Below the pieces are notes generated by a model that was not told where the DNA came from, ran no database searches, and saw only the letters and a program-made list of their open reading frames with translations. A stretch of DNA of 64,000 nt from positions 87,272,501-87,336,500 of the forward strand of contig NC_091245.1 in the NCBI RefSeq assembly GCF_042477335.2, in the 5' to 3' direction. The position numbers were made by a program, and so were the translations under genes. Numbering within the stretch: position 1 is the stretch's first letter; the number at the start of each line of letters is the position of its first letter. This DNA is from Ovis canadensis (Eukaryota > Chordata > Mammalia > Artiodactyla > Bovidae). Below are positions 13,901-28,900 of the stretch, one piece after another.

Positions 13901-16900
13901 CAAACGCATTTCCTCCAGCTGAAGTTGGAGACAGTTTCAGAAGGTAAAACATTTAACACTTAAACTCCCCCAAATCTATACCATCTTCTTGCTAGGCTGA
14001 ATCAACAAAGTCAGAGCATTACTTACCCCAGTGCTGTCTCCAACCCAGGACAAGGATACTGAGCCACTGAGATCATCGAATACATGCTATAAGGGGGAAA
14101 AAAAACCTCATTTAGAAATGACATCTCCTCTTCAATCTTCGACTTCTTTAAATAACACAGACCACTATTACTTTCAAAGTAATTATCTTTACAATTAAAA
14201 GGGGATATGGATTTCTGGAGCAAAATTTGGAAGAGACAGCATTTAACTACTTAACCTGAATCACAAATAACTTGGAAATTTTAATTCTCTCTCACATAAA
14301 GTAAGCCAAGCAGATGAGTTCTCTTCACTGTACCAGATGGGGAGATGGGATAATCTATTTGCTTTCTCCAACAGAACTAAATATAAAGATATAGAAAATA
14401 TTCTTAGGATATTTTAAAACAAGAGATCACAGCCCACAATGACAGATATAATTGTAAACCAATCAGCATAATTTAAATTCTTCTAAGGAGCCTTCACAAT
14501 ATAGCCAAATAGCTAATAGCTGGATTCCTTTTGTTTCTAGGCTAATACATCCAAATGACAAGGGAAAGAAGCAAGAGTAAATGCCCTTGTTTCACCTTTT
14601 TATTTAATAATAATAACTACAACAGTAATAATATTAATAATAATAGAACCACCTTAATAAAGTTGTGGTGAAAGTGAGGAGACAAAAAAGGGAAAGCTGG
14701 TATACTGTATCCAAAATATGGTAATCATATTAAAATTCATTATAATAATTATTGTAGGTCCTTTTGAGTTTTGGTTTTCCAATACTTTCTTCTCTTTTAT
14801 AAAATAGTATATATCCATTATAGAAAAAAGTAGATGATAATGTTGTTGTTTAGTCGCTAAGTCCTGTTTGACTCTTTTGTGACCCCATGGACTGAAGCCT
14901 GTCAGGCTCCTCTGTCCATGGATTCTCCAGGCAAGAATACTGGAATGGGTTGCCATTTCCTTCTCCAGGGAATCTTCCCAAGCCAGGGATTGAACCCATG
15001 TCTCCTGCTTGGCAGGTGGATTCTTTACCCCTGAGCCACTCGGGAAGCCCAGACAATAACAGAGACACACAACAAAGAAAATACGAACCTCATCACACAG
15101 AGACACTCAGAGTTAACATTATGTGTATGATCTAGTCTCTATCACTTTTTTAACCAACAAAGAAATAATACCAAAAAGGCAACATTGGCACTTGGTAAAA
15201 ACTTCTTACTACATAGATTAATATTAGAAATGTATACAGTAAGAAGTGAAGATCCTTCCTCTTCCCCACCACAACCTCACCACAGCCCCACCACCCAGAG
15301 GAGTTAGTAGTGTGTTGATGACTATGCTTTTCTTTTCTGAAGACTTAAAAATATTACAAAGATTTTTAAAATCTTAAATATGCCTTGCCTTTCCAAATAT
15401 GAGCAGTTCCTTAGGAGCCAAGGATATAATTTTTATAGTTGCAGTATGCCCTGTGCCTACCATGATACTTTGCATGCTCAATAAGCATTTGTTGAATTAT
15501 ACATCCTTCCCAAACCACAAAGTTGACTCAAAATACAGCATGTCTATAATTGGTGGGATTCCAGCTGCATGGTTACTCAGGCCACCAATCCCAACAGAGA
15601 TGTCTGAAGAAACAGAACTCACACATTAACTGTTTGGCTTATCTTCTAATTTTCTTCTGTGGTCCTACTAGACGGGTCGCTAAATTCACCTATGCTATTT
15701 TCCCCTGTACTGTAAGTAGCTTCGAGGTCGACAGAATCTCTTGTACAATCTCTGTAAATAGTACACTCAGTGCCACACAGACGGCTTGCTCAGTAAATGC
15801 TAGTTAGCTCTCAAATGCTCAGAGCTTCTCACAGCCACTGCAGGACAGAAAGGCTATTCATACATGTAAGCTGGCCAAGCATCTGAGAAAAAGTAGGTCT
15901 GCTGCTAGAGACATCTGGACCCATAAGCTTAAAAACGGATACAGCAGCACGTCTTCTAAGATACCACACAGAGCAAGACAGCATGTTCTCTTGAGTGAGG
16001 ATACAGTGTCTGAAATTACATCAATGAGCTCCTTGAGGAGAATCAGGGATATCCAGAGTTTCCACAAATACCAGACAGACTGCACGGGCTAACAGTTATC
16101 TAAACAAAGGCTATCGCTCCAAGACAGGCTCTGGGCACAAAAGCTGATTAGGATAAAAGAAAAATTCCATCACTGGAGCTCTTGCTAGCTTGATCAAGCT
16201 TTCACTTTTCAGGCAATGTTCTCCACACCTGACCCAGTCAGCAGACACACTGGCATTACTCATATCTTCTATTGCTCAGCCACAGAAAGAGGAGGACTAT
16301 TAGATGACACTAGCAACCCTCAACTTAACCCAAACAAATCCAAGTATAGTTGACCTCATTCACCATCCAGAGTTCCTTTGGGAAAATGGAAGTGAAATTC
16401 ATTAACTGTAATACTGGCCTTCTGCTACCCTTAGTCTTCCCTTCCCAGCAACCAACTACATTTTACTTCTGAAAATGCATAAATTCACTGAGAAAACTCA
16501 TCCACCCAGAGAAAATGCAATCAATTTTTTTATATTTCAGTCTTTACCACTCTTACAGTGCTGTAAATAAAAGAAAAAAATGAAATTAGATCTAACAACA
16601 GACCAAAGCTCAGATAGAAAGAAAAGGTCATATGGAAAGGAAACAAATCCAGGAGAATTGGGGAACCAAGACCACAGATTCAATCCTACCCCTTTAACAG
16701 GAAGATTACAGATGTCCAGGAAAAGTGTGGACAATCTGATCATGATTAGAAGACAGAATTTACAAATGTCAGCAAAAGGCCATTAATTCTACTGCTTATT
16801 TGTGATGTTTACAAAAGGTACATGTCATTCTACACTGTGGCAGCATCTTAGACATTTCAAATCATATATTACTTCTAATTATAGCAATAAGACTCATGCC

Positions 16901-19900
16901 TGCCTCCCTCATTAGATCTGAAGCCCATCTGGTGCAGGGACCAAGCCTATTCATTTTAGCAACTAATACACAGCATAGTGTGCTCAGCTGCTAAGTCATG
17001 TCTGACTGTTTGCTACCCCATGGACTGTAGCCTACAGACTCCTCTGTTCATGGGATTTTCCAGGCAAGAATACTGGAATGGGTTGCCATTTCCTCCTCCA
17101 GGGAATCTTCCTGATCCAGGGATTGAACCCACGTCTTCTGCATTAGCAGGCAGATTCCTTATTGCCGGCACAGTGGTAAAGAATCCATCTGCTAATGCAG
17201 GAGACTCAGGAGACGTGGCTTCGATCCCTGAGTTGGGAAGATCCCCTGGAGGAGAGCATGGCAACCCACTCCAGTATTCCTGCCTGGAGAATTCCATGGA
17301 CAGAGGAGTCTGGCGGGCTAGAAAGAGTTGGACATGATGGAGCGACTGAGCGCAGCACAAACAGCATAGCACATGGAAGACAATGAAGATTAAATTCATT
17401 TCTTAGAAGGACTCAGAGCTCTGAAGGGAGGATAATGGAGTGAAAAGGCCAGATCCACTTAACTTCCTCAAGACAGAAATGAGTATGCAATGTCAAAGTT
17501 CTATTCTGAGAGGACTTCTGTTTCCAGCCAAGATGGAGTAACACGGATCAGATTTACCTTCCACCTGAAACAACTAAAAATAAAATAAAAACCAACACAG
17601 AATACATAAAACAGTAATTTTCAAGACACTGGACTTTCAGCAATGAAGGACAATGATCCCTGAAAGAGAAGCAGCAAATGATGGCCTACATCTGCCCTAG
17701 TGTACTGTCCTGAAATAATTTTCAGACCATGGTACAGGGAAGGGGAGACAGGCAGAGTCCAGAGGTCTTTCTCCCTTGAAGAGATGAGCTGACAGTCTGG
17801 GGAGGCCAAAGAGGCTGGAGTTCACAGTGAGTGTGTGACAGAGGAGAGGGCTGTACAGAAGAACAGTGGAGATCTGCAGATGAGGGCTCCCTAACCACCC
17901 TGCCAAGTTTTCATCTGAGTCCTAATCATCACATGAATGCTAGGAATCTACCAGAGGCCAGGGTAAAAGCTGAAGGAAACAATATCAGGGCCTTACTCAG
18001 GACCAGAAACAATTCCTGTTTCCAGCAACCATACAGAAAACCTCATATTTCACAAGGAACTGGACAGAATACTCAGAAAAGTTTTACCTTGGTAATGAAG
18101 AAAAAATAACCCTAAATGCTATTCTAGTCTTGCCTAAAAAACTTAAAAACAAGACTGAAAAGGATCAAACTATTAAGTAACCTAACCATGCCCCTGAACA
18201 CAGTTGAAGGATATTTATAGGAATATTAAAATATATAGCACTCAAGCAGGTAAAATTCACCATGTCCAACAGTCAACAACAATAGAAAAATCCAGACATG
18301 CAAAGAAGAAAGCAGGACCTATAATGAGGAGAAAAATCGACCAAACTGACCCAGAAATAACACAAATAATAAGATTAAGGACATTAAAAGTTATAATACT
18401 ACTCCAGATGTTCACTCAAGAAGTTTGAGAATAGACTGAGCAAAGATGAGCATTAAAGATATGGAAGAGTACTTTAAAAATTCAAACTGCACTTCTAGAG
18501 ATGAGAATTATACATCCCAGATGAAAATTACAATGGAAAGGATTAGCAGGAAATAGACATTGTGGAAGAGAAGATTAATAAACTGGAAGCCATACCTAGT
18601 GGAAACTATCCAAAGAGAAACACAGCAAAAAAAAAAAAAAAAAGGCCAAAAATATAAATATTAACAGAGAATCACTGAGCTAAAGAACTTCAAGCAACTA
18701 TACATAAATGAATTAATACACACACACACACACACACACTCACATATAACTGAAGTCTAGAAGATGTGGAGGGTGGGACAGAAAAAAATTGAAGAAATTA
18801 TAACCAAAGTTTCCCCAAATTTAATGAAAAATATAAACCCAGAGATCCAAGAACTTCACAAACCCCAAGCTTAAGAAACACAGTGAAAACTATATCAGGG
18901 CAAATCATGTTCAAATTGTTTAAAACTGGTGATAGATAAAACTCTTACAAGTGTCCAGAAGAAAAAATGATATTACATACCGAGGAATAAAGAATCATAG
19001 AAGATCTCTCTTCAGAAACAATGCAAATCAGTGTATCAAAATCTTTAAAGAACCGGGGGAAAACTGTAAAGACAGAAATCTATACCCAGTGAGAATACCT
19101 TTTAAAAGGTCAGGTTTTAAAGAAGGGTTCTGTTCCGAACTTTTCCAATGCTCCTCAGCATTATATGGCAGGATTTTTTTTTTAAGTTTATTTTATTGAA
19201 GTATAGTTGATTTACAATGTTGAGTTTAATTTCTGCCGTACATCAAAGTGACTCAGTTAAACATGTATACATTCTTTTTCATAATAGTTTATCCACAGGA
19301 TATTGAATACAGTTCCCTGTGCTATACAAAGCAGAATCTTGTTGCTATCCATTCTTCTACAATAGTTTGCATTTGCTAATCTCAAACTTCCAGTCTCCCT
19401 CCCCTGCAGTCCCTTGGCAATCACATGTCAGTTTTCCGTAATCTGTGAGTGTGTTTTTGTTTTGTAGATATATTCATTTGTGTCCCATTTTAGATTTCAC
19501 ATGTAATTGATATCACGGTATTTGTCTTTCTCTTTCTGACTACCTCCTCTTAGTACGATAATCTCTAGATCCATCCATGTTGTTGCAAAAGATATTACTT
19601 CATTCTTTTTAATGGTAAGTAATATTCCACTAGGGCCTCCTAGGTGCCACAGTGGTGAAGCATCTGCCTGCCAATCCCTCGGTCAGGAAGGTTCAATCCC
19701 TCGGTCAGGAAGATCCCTTGGAAGAGGAAATGGCAACACACTCCAGTATTCTTGCCTGGAATATCCCATGGACAGAGGAGTCTGGCAGGCTACAGTCCAT
19801 GGGGTTGCAAAGAGCCAGACACAGCTGAGTGACTAAGCACACACATATACACAGTGTTCCACTGCACACAGGCGTTTTCTTTATCCATACATCTGCTGAT

Positions 19901-22900
19901 GGGCATCTAGGCTGCTTTCATGCCTTGGCTATTGTAAATAGTGCTGCTTATGAACAGAGGGGTGCATGAATCTTTTCAAATCAGAGTTCTGTCTGGTATA
20001 TGCCCAGCAGTGGGAATGCTGGATCATATGACAATTCCATTTTTAGTTTTCTGAGGAACCTCCATACTGTTTTCATAGTGGCTTCAGCCCATATTGTGGG
20101 TGTTTGTTTTTGACAGCCACAAGAGAGGGACTACACCAGTGCAAAAGATCTGAAAGACAGCTGAAACCCCATTTTTCCATGTAAAACCAACCATTCTAGT
20201 TCCTAGTTATTAGAGCTTGAATGATCTCTTTTTAGGTATTACTCTCCACAGTGCTTACAGATGCTGCTTGTACTGTAAATTGTACAGTACTCTCAAAGTA
20301 CTGTTGCTTGTACTCTCAAATTATGCTGGGACTTCTTAGATGGTAAATAGTATGATCTAATATTACCCATCAGGCCTAGCACAAGATCTTACAAGATATT
20401 AAGAATTCCATGAATAACTCCATAAAAGTCTATTCACAAACCCTTGCTACCAAAATTGACCTGTGTGTAACCCCTGCCCCCTCTAATGTGGTTTCCACCA
20501 TTTCGGTAAATAATGGCTAAATAGGGTTTCTTCCCATGCCCTTACTGCAGCCAAAACATTATTAAACACTAGTGTGTATTCTTGAGTGTTCACATGTACA
20601 ATAGTGATCTTATTCCTCTCCTTCCACTGTAGTTCCCATCAACTCCATATAGTCAAAAATTGGTGAAGTTCCCCCAAACACATCAAAGTGTTTAGCGGCA
20701 ATGGCCAGGAGTCGACTATACAGAAGAGAAACTCAAATATTTGACTATGAAGAAATAAAAGTCTGTCGACTGAGATTTAAACAGGGCTTACGGAGGTGGG
20801 AACAGATATAAATAATAGTGGATATGGCAGAGGGGGTTGTGCAGGCAGAACAAACACGAAGATATAGGCAAGTATTTTGAAAAAATTCAAAGGGTAACAC
20901 TGATAAAACAAATTATATTAATTTCACCAACTAGTAAAGTTCTGAGTATACAGTATATCAAGTACTTGTTAAATAAGAACTTCAAGATCAGGATAAACAC
21001 AGTTATGATGGGAAGAAGGATAATGAAAACATAGAAAATGAAATGTGTGTGAAAAGAAAATCACTTCTTGAAATACCCAAAGAAAACTGACACAACGCCA
21101 CAGGATCACTTACTCACACAAGGAAGGTTTCCAACGGTATATACAGCAGAACATAATCAACTAGTAAGTTATGGTTCAACTGCTCTAATCAAGGCAAAGT
21201 AAGATGAATAAGAGAAATAAGAGCAGAGGACAAAGTTCTGTGGATAGAAAGAACCACAAGGCAGAATAAGCCCTTCAGGAGCACAAAACCCCAAACCTCC
21301 GACACAGTATTTCCAATGAACATCCTACAATATGAAAATAATAAATATCCAAAAACATGTAGGAGTTGAGGGGTCCAGCCAACAGCAGGTAGAGAATCTG
21401 CCTCAAGCATTGTTACAAAAAAAGATGTTATGTATTAGCTGTATACATGACAACTGATATGGAAAAGGTGGCAGAGCTGAGGCCTGTTTTATTCCTGACA
21501 AACAATAGTTGTGTTGCCCCAGTGTAGTATGCCTAAGAGGTAGATTATTTAGCAGAAAGACAACACGATCTGGCCGCTACATATTGCTAAACAGCCAGCC
21601 AAATGTAGGCTCTAGAAGCAAGTCAGAATTAAGGGAAACCACGTAAACATGCTGTTTGTGTGATTAGTGATCCAAAACCAGCATCCAGAGGAACCACAGA
21701 GTAAATATAGCTCAGATTACATAATCATACCCTATCATAGAAAGCTCAGAAACCAAGAAATTTAAGACTAGTTATGTAAAATGTCAGCTTGATCCAATCA
21801 GGAGCAGATGAGCGTGAAACTTGGCCACATCCAGTGAGAGATCTGTTAATCCCATAGCACAGTTACTGGCACAGGAATAGACAAGACAGATCAATAGAAC
21901 AAAACAAAGGTCAACACTAGACAAAGTTTCTTTTAATGTACGATAAAGCAGGCATTTCAAATCATTGGTAAAAGAGAGTTGGTAAAGCTAGCTATTTGGA
22001 AAAAATAAAAAGCTGGATTCCTAATTTCCTTCCTACCACTCCCCCACTCCAAACTAAATTCCACATAGACCAAAGATTGAAACACAAAAAGTTAAGCCAC
22101 AAAAACCCTAGAAGTGTGAGTGAATATTTTTACAAACTTAGAATGAGAAGGCCATTTCAAAAATGATGCAAAAGCCAGAACCCTTAATATATCAATTACT
22201 TTGACTATATACAAAATTAATAGCAAAATATTGGACATAAAGTTGAAACAAAACTGGAAAAACTATCTGCAACACAACAAAGGGTTAATATACAAAGTGT
22301 TCAGGTCAATAAGAAAAAGACAAAGGCCTCAACAGAAAATAGGTAAAAGACACAAGCACGCAATTCACGAACGGACACAGAAATGACCAATAACCTTTGA
22401 AAAGTTATTCAATCTCACTAGTAATCAAAGAAGAAGAATGCGATAACATTTTCCCCCTTTTGGAAAAGCTTGACAATAGGCATCCAGGGAGAGGTGGAGA
22501 CCAGAGCGCCTGTGTATACTGTGGGTGGGAGTGGAGTATACAAACGGCTGTTAACTTTTCTGGAGAGCTATTTGGTGATGTGAATCAACTGAAAATGTCC
22601 CAACCACATGACTCAAGCAACCCCACTCAGGAATTTACCATCAGGGGCTAATTACACATCTTCACAGGGGACGTTACACACCTGCACGTTCACTACATCC
22701 TGCAGGCCATCTACTGTATTCAACGCCTTACACACATTATCATTTAACCCACGTAACAACCCCATATTACTTTACCTGTATATTCTAGATGAAGAACTGA
22801 CGCTTTGTTAAGTAAGTTATCTCAGGCAATAAAACAATATACCAGGTGTCACTGAAAATGTTCAGGTATTTACCGACTTTGAAAGGTTCAAAACGTGTTG

Positions 22901-25900
22901 AGTAAAAAGCAGATTTACAGAATAGGTAAAATTGTGTGTTTATGGTTAAAAACAAATTCTTCTAAATATTAACAGAAAGCACCTTTTATTGGTAGAATTT
23001 ATGGTGATGTTTCCTCCTTATAGTTTTTGCCGAGTGACTGGATTACTCTCCACCTCATCATCTGTTGAAAGGACTGTGATGTTCAGTGTCCCGGGTGGCA
23101 CTGATAGCCATATACTGACCCCAGCAGGGGAGCTCTGGGTAGAAGGGAGTCACTGATGGGCATTTACAACCAAGTTGGCTTCCAGGGACTCATTATGTTA
23201 CAAAGTAGGTGACAGCTTTCTGAAATACATTCGCCTTGACATTGGATAATGCAAGACTCATCCAGACATTTAATGCCCACCATTTAAAAGCCTGAGGTTC
23301 ACACACTTAAGAGACCATGAATGAACACAAATGTCCGTTTCCACGCTCATCTGGCTCATCCCTAGTTCCATCTTGGTCTTTCCTGGTGGCTCAGTGGTAA
23401 AGAATTCGCCTGCAATGCAGGAGATCTGGGTTCAATCCCTGGGTTGGGGAGATCCCCTGGAGGAGGGCATGGCAACCCATTCCAGTACTCTTGCCTGGAG
23501 AATCCCCATGGACAGAGAAGCCTGGCGGGCTACAGTCCATGGGATCGCAAAGAGTCGGACAAGACTGAGTGACTAAAATTTAAAAAACTTTTTTTTTTTC
23601 AGTTTCATCTGGAAAAAAAGAAAGGCCACAAAACACAACATTCTTCACAGAAATAACTCTGTCTTCACATCTAATTAAACTAGAAGCCTAATTAAATTAC
23701 TGTTGCTATGGCTAGGAGAACTCACAGTTGGTCCCAAGAGTCACTGTAACTTGGGAAAAAAAATATTGGTAATGAGAAATCTCTGTCTATCTTTAGTTAT
23801 ATACCCGATCGAAAGTAAAATACTGAAAGAACTCACACCAACACAACTGAGCCTGGGTCGGTTTCACATGGGGGAATCTGGTTTAAAATTCACTTGCAGA
23901 TGACCCGACTGTCTGGCCATCAGGAACAGCCTCTCTGGCAAATAAACAGGGAATGAATGATGTCACCCTTCACACACATGCCTTCTTTCCACAAAAAATC
24001 TGCTTGCCTACCACGTGTCAGACCCTCTTTTGGGCACTGGGGACACAGCAGTGATAAAACACATACTGTGCTTGTGAAGTCTGTACTCGGTGAACACACT
24101 TAACAGAAGTCTAAAAATGAAGACTGAACATGCAAGATATTCAACCTACAGAAGACAACCTGTCACTGAAAATAAAACTGCAAAAGAGTGTTAAAACCTG
24201 GTCTATTAACTAGCTGGTTGGGAAAGTAGGCACAACTCATTTTCTCTCTTGGGAATCTATTATAATTCCTCAGGAATAAAACTGTATTATGCTCCTTTGC
24301 TCACTGGAATAATGAGAGTCAAATGAAGTAACAAGGCACTGGTGACTCCATAAAGGCTGAGAGTTGACGGTTCAGGCTTCCAAACCCAACCAGGAAACAC
24401 AGGGATAGACAGGACACAGTGATGTGTAAGAGAGGTCTGGGACAAACCCAGGCAAAGCTCCTGCGGGCAGGAAGAAAACCTTAACAGAATACAGTTCTAT
24501 TAAACAAGGCACTGCTAGGATCACACAACATGAGCCAAAAATAAGATCACAAATGTTCCAGTTCTCCTGGAGACTATCCTTAGAAATAAAAGAGCTAAAC
24601 ATAAAACAGCATACAAGCTTGCAAACCTATTCAATTATTCAGTTTCCTGTGAGGTCGGACGATACAGAGAAAGCACTGACTTAATACCTGGTCAACTGGA
24701 ATTTTATTTCTGGCTCTGCCAATACCTCTGTGAATCTGAGCAGTGCAACCTAACTTCACCACCAAGGTGACGAAGCTGGAACAACAACATTTCTAATTCT
24801 TGTAAGCATTAATATTATATGACTCATCGATAATTTCACAACTCAGTTTGCTTTTCCACTGCTCTGTCTTCGTTTGGGAAAAAAAAAATCAGCTCCTTGT
24901 TCCACAATAGTCTAGTGTCAACAAGAAAGGGCAACAATAATCCCGTATCTAGAAAACTCAACAACCTGGGCACTCACTGAAAGGAAGCAAGGGAGAGAGA
25001 TCTCTGACGCCACTGTCCATGCAATAAAAACCTAAGGACTTGGCCACTAAGAGAAGCCTGCAGACCATCACACTAAATCAGCTTGCTAAACCTGTTTTAG
25101 ACTGTCTAAAATTAGTAATGTTTTCTTAGTTTACAGGAGTAAAATTAAGCTAAGTAAAAATTTTTAGTTTATAGAAGTTAAATTTGGGGGACAGTGTTTC
25201 TAGAGACAGGAACAGCAGTGAGAAGGAACAGGATCTTGAAAGGGGACTATCATTTTTATAGGAAAAAAAAAGAGTAAACTTCAGCAAGGCAAACCATTTC
25301 ACTAAGCTTATAACTCTGGGCCATTTGAAATGGGTGAAAATAGCCCCGCAAATCCCAACAGACCTTGAGGGTATTAATGCCACACCACGTTAAAATAATG
25401 TGAGTCGTGGTACAGCATAATTTAATCTCCTTAACGATCCAAGATCCTACTGTTGACTAAGGAGGCAGAGAAGTATTTTAGAAAGATATCCATTAAAAAA
25501 CAAACAACAAAAACTTTGGCACTTAAAAGGGTAGGCATAGTTATTGAAAAATTCATTTTCATGGGATAATTCATTTCTATTCATGCCTAATTAAATCAGT
25601 TAAATTTCAAAACTCTTAGGATTTAATTACTACATCTTAGTCTGATTTCAAAGAAAAGAAAGTGATGAAAGGGTCTGCACCAGCTGCCAGCTAGCTGAAT
25701 CATAGCTTACGGCTCCTGACAGGGTGTGGAGGCCAGCCCCTGACTCTCTCTGCGACAGTCACACGGGCCTTCCTCCAGACTTTTGGAGGCATTATGCTCT
25801 TTTTAGCCCCACGTCTGTGAACATGTTGTTCTCTCTGCCTGGGACACTCCTACAGGAAAAATTCCATTCATCTTTAAGCACCAGCTTAAATAATTTCTCA

Positions 25901-28900
25901 GGAGCTCTATCAGTTGCTTTTTTCCTTCTTGGTACTTACTGTATTTATAACTACATATTTGTTTAATGTCTATTTTGTCTGCTGGTCCATAAAGGCAGGG
26001 ATCTTGTCTGTTGTGTTTTGTATCAGTTCCCAGGACCCAGTACAAGGCCTAACATGTGGTAGGTGCTCAATAAAAAGCGGTCGAATTAAAGAATAATAAT
26101 GATATTGACCTTTATTGAGCACTCATGATCTATAACGCATCACTGCTACTTTATAGATGAAGGAAGATCAGAGAGGCTAAGTAATTTGCCCAAAGTTACA
26201 TACCTGACAAAGTTACATACTTGGATGAGCCAGATGAGCGTGGAAATGGACAGAGCAAGAATGCAAGCGTCTGTCTGATTCCAGACTAAGCATTTGCTGA
26301 CTACTCTTTCTCTAGCACTGTGTGAGGCAAAGAGTTAAGGGGCATGCTTGTACTGTCTTTAAGAAGTCTATAATCTGGAGAATACCACGGGATAAATGAA
26401 ATTGAATGCTATAGTAAAGTGCTTGGTTACAAAGCGCTGTTAAGTGCCATAGGAGAGAACAGAAAACACCAAGCAGAGCTAGAAAGGCAGAGAGGAGAAC
26501 GCCATGAGAACAAAGAAGCAACAGAGCACTCGGCAAGCTAAAGCGACTGGTGAGAAGGCAACTTCAACTAGAGCAGAGAGTTAATGTAGGCCAGGAAGTG
26601 GTGCAACGCTACTTTAAAGAGATATGCACATAATAAAAAATCATTCAATAATATTTCTCTTCTCCTTCATTAAGCTTTAGGCTTTTAAAAGCATTTATTT
26701 TTGCTGTGTGGGTCTTCGTTGCTGTATGGGCTTCCTCTAGTGGCAGCAGGGACTACTCTGGTTGTGGTGCACGGCTTTTCAATGTGGTGGCTTCTCCTAT
26801 TGCAGAGCGCAGCCTCTAGGGCACGCGGGCTTCAGTAACTGTGACCCCTGGGCTCAGCAGTTGTGGCTCCCAGGCTCTAGAGGACAGGTTCAATAGCTGA
26901 GGCACACGGACTTAGCTGCTCTGAGGCATATGGGATCTTTCTGGACCAGAGATTGAACCCATGTTTCCTGCACTGACAGGCAGGCAGATTTTTTACCACT
27001 GAGCCACCAGGGAAGCCCCAGGCTTTAGGTTTATTATGCAGTTTTACACCTATGGCTGATTCATGCTGGTGTGTGGCAGAAGCCAAGACAACACTGTAAA
27101 GCAATTATCCTCCAATTAAAAATAAATAAAATTTAAAAAACAGACACTTTGGATAGACAGTCTCTCCCCAATCAGACCCAGTCTTTTTTTTTAACTCCAA
27201 GTCCAAGAACATAAGTAGAACATACTCCTTAATCCAGATTTGGTTCTTGCGAGTAACCATACTCATTCTCTTGGAATATTTCAGCTATGAAAAAGATTTT
27301 AAGTGCATAGACAAATATCTGAGCATCTAACTAGTAATCCACTAGAAGCTGTGTGAGGATAATCATCACAAAATACCTTTAATAAAGGATGAATACACAC
27401 CAAATCCTAATTAATCTTCACAAGAATCTTAAGAGGTAGGTATTTATTCTTCACAAGGACCTTAAGGAGGTAGGTATTAGTATATCCATTTTATAGATGA
27501 AAAAACTAAGGTTCATTAAGATTCATCTGTCCCTGGTCACCACTAAACTTTGAATCCAGGTCTAACCTGAGGTCACATTCCTTCCTAATCACCTCCTAAA
27601 AGGGTTCAAATTAATATTACTTGTTAGTATCACTCATATTAACAAGTTAAATTTTGCTGTAATCATGAAGGTTAAAAAAAAGAGAACACATATGCTTCTT
27701 ACACTTCTGCCAATCTTGACTCACTCTCATTCTTGCCACCCCCGCCCAAGGCTGTCACTCAACCCTGCCAAGTGATGAAACCAAATACATTTTTGCAGCA
27801 TCTGTCTCCTTTTATGCACATGTTCCTCGGGAGCTGGTATTTACCAGCATCATTTGGCTGACAATTGGGCTCTATGGACACAGAAACAGATTAACAGGCC
27901 TACTAAGAAATGACATAAATCCTACATATATGGTAGGATTCAAGGTTTTCAAAATGTTTTCTCTTCAAAGTCTTATGATAATACTCCTATTTTACGTGAT
28001 GGGGACTTGAGGCTTAGAAAGGCTAATTGAGCTCTGTTGAGGGAACTATGACCTTAAGGAGCAGAGAGGAATTCACAACTACATGACTTACAGCTAGGGT
28101 CTATAATCTTGCCTTACCTCTAAAGCAAACGAATTGACTTAAAATATCTCTATGCAACCTTCCAATGCAGTGCCACAGGACGTACATGTTCTACACCCAG
28201 CTCTTGGCCTGTAAGCAAGTTATTTAGCTTTGTTGGTAAGAGAGTTGACCAGCTAATCAGCCTAACAATCTATGAGTCAAACTGTTAAGCACATTATCAG
28301 CAAGAGTTCAATTTTATCCTTGTTGACAGATGTTCAGAAAAATCTGTTCACAGGCTTCATTGTCTTCTAGCTCCTGAACGTCTCATCCCTGGGCTCACTT
28401 CCCCCTTCAATAAGGCCCAGGAGTCCTGGAGTGTTCCTTGAAACCTTGAGCACTTCAAGGACAAAAGATGATCTGCCTTGCCCTCTGTCCTGCTCCGGGC
28501 TGGACATACTCTTCCAAGATCACAGAGAATGGTCGATCTCTGAAAGGACAACTCTTCTTGGCTCTCCATTTCCACCTCTGGTTTATCTAGCTCTAGCCTC
28601 CTGTCAACCACTAACTGTTAAAACACTTTACCCAGTAAGTACCATTAGCAGATTCCCTCCCCATACTTCCTGTCTCTTTCCTTTCCCCTACAATGAGCTA
28701 TCTTTTTAACTAGTTTTTTCTGGAAACCTTATTCATACTCATCAACTACTTCTTCCCAGCAGAAAGTCTCTGCTGATTATCCCTTGAGCATATCATAGAC
28801 TTCCCTATCTCCAAGCCTTTACAGGTCTCCCTAAGAATTCCCTCCACACCTTGATTCTCTCTTCATCCATGAGGCCTTTCCAGACTACTGCATTGCAGTC

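Noticed and set aside
14654-15106. 150-codon minus-strand frame with a cysteine- and serine-rich look
   Set aside because: It is the translation of an antisense Bov-tA SINE. The same peptide motifs ([32 protein letters not shown]) recur at every Bov-tA copy in the window.
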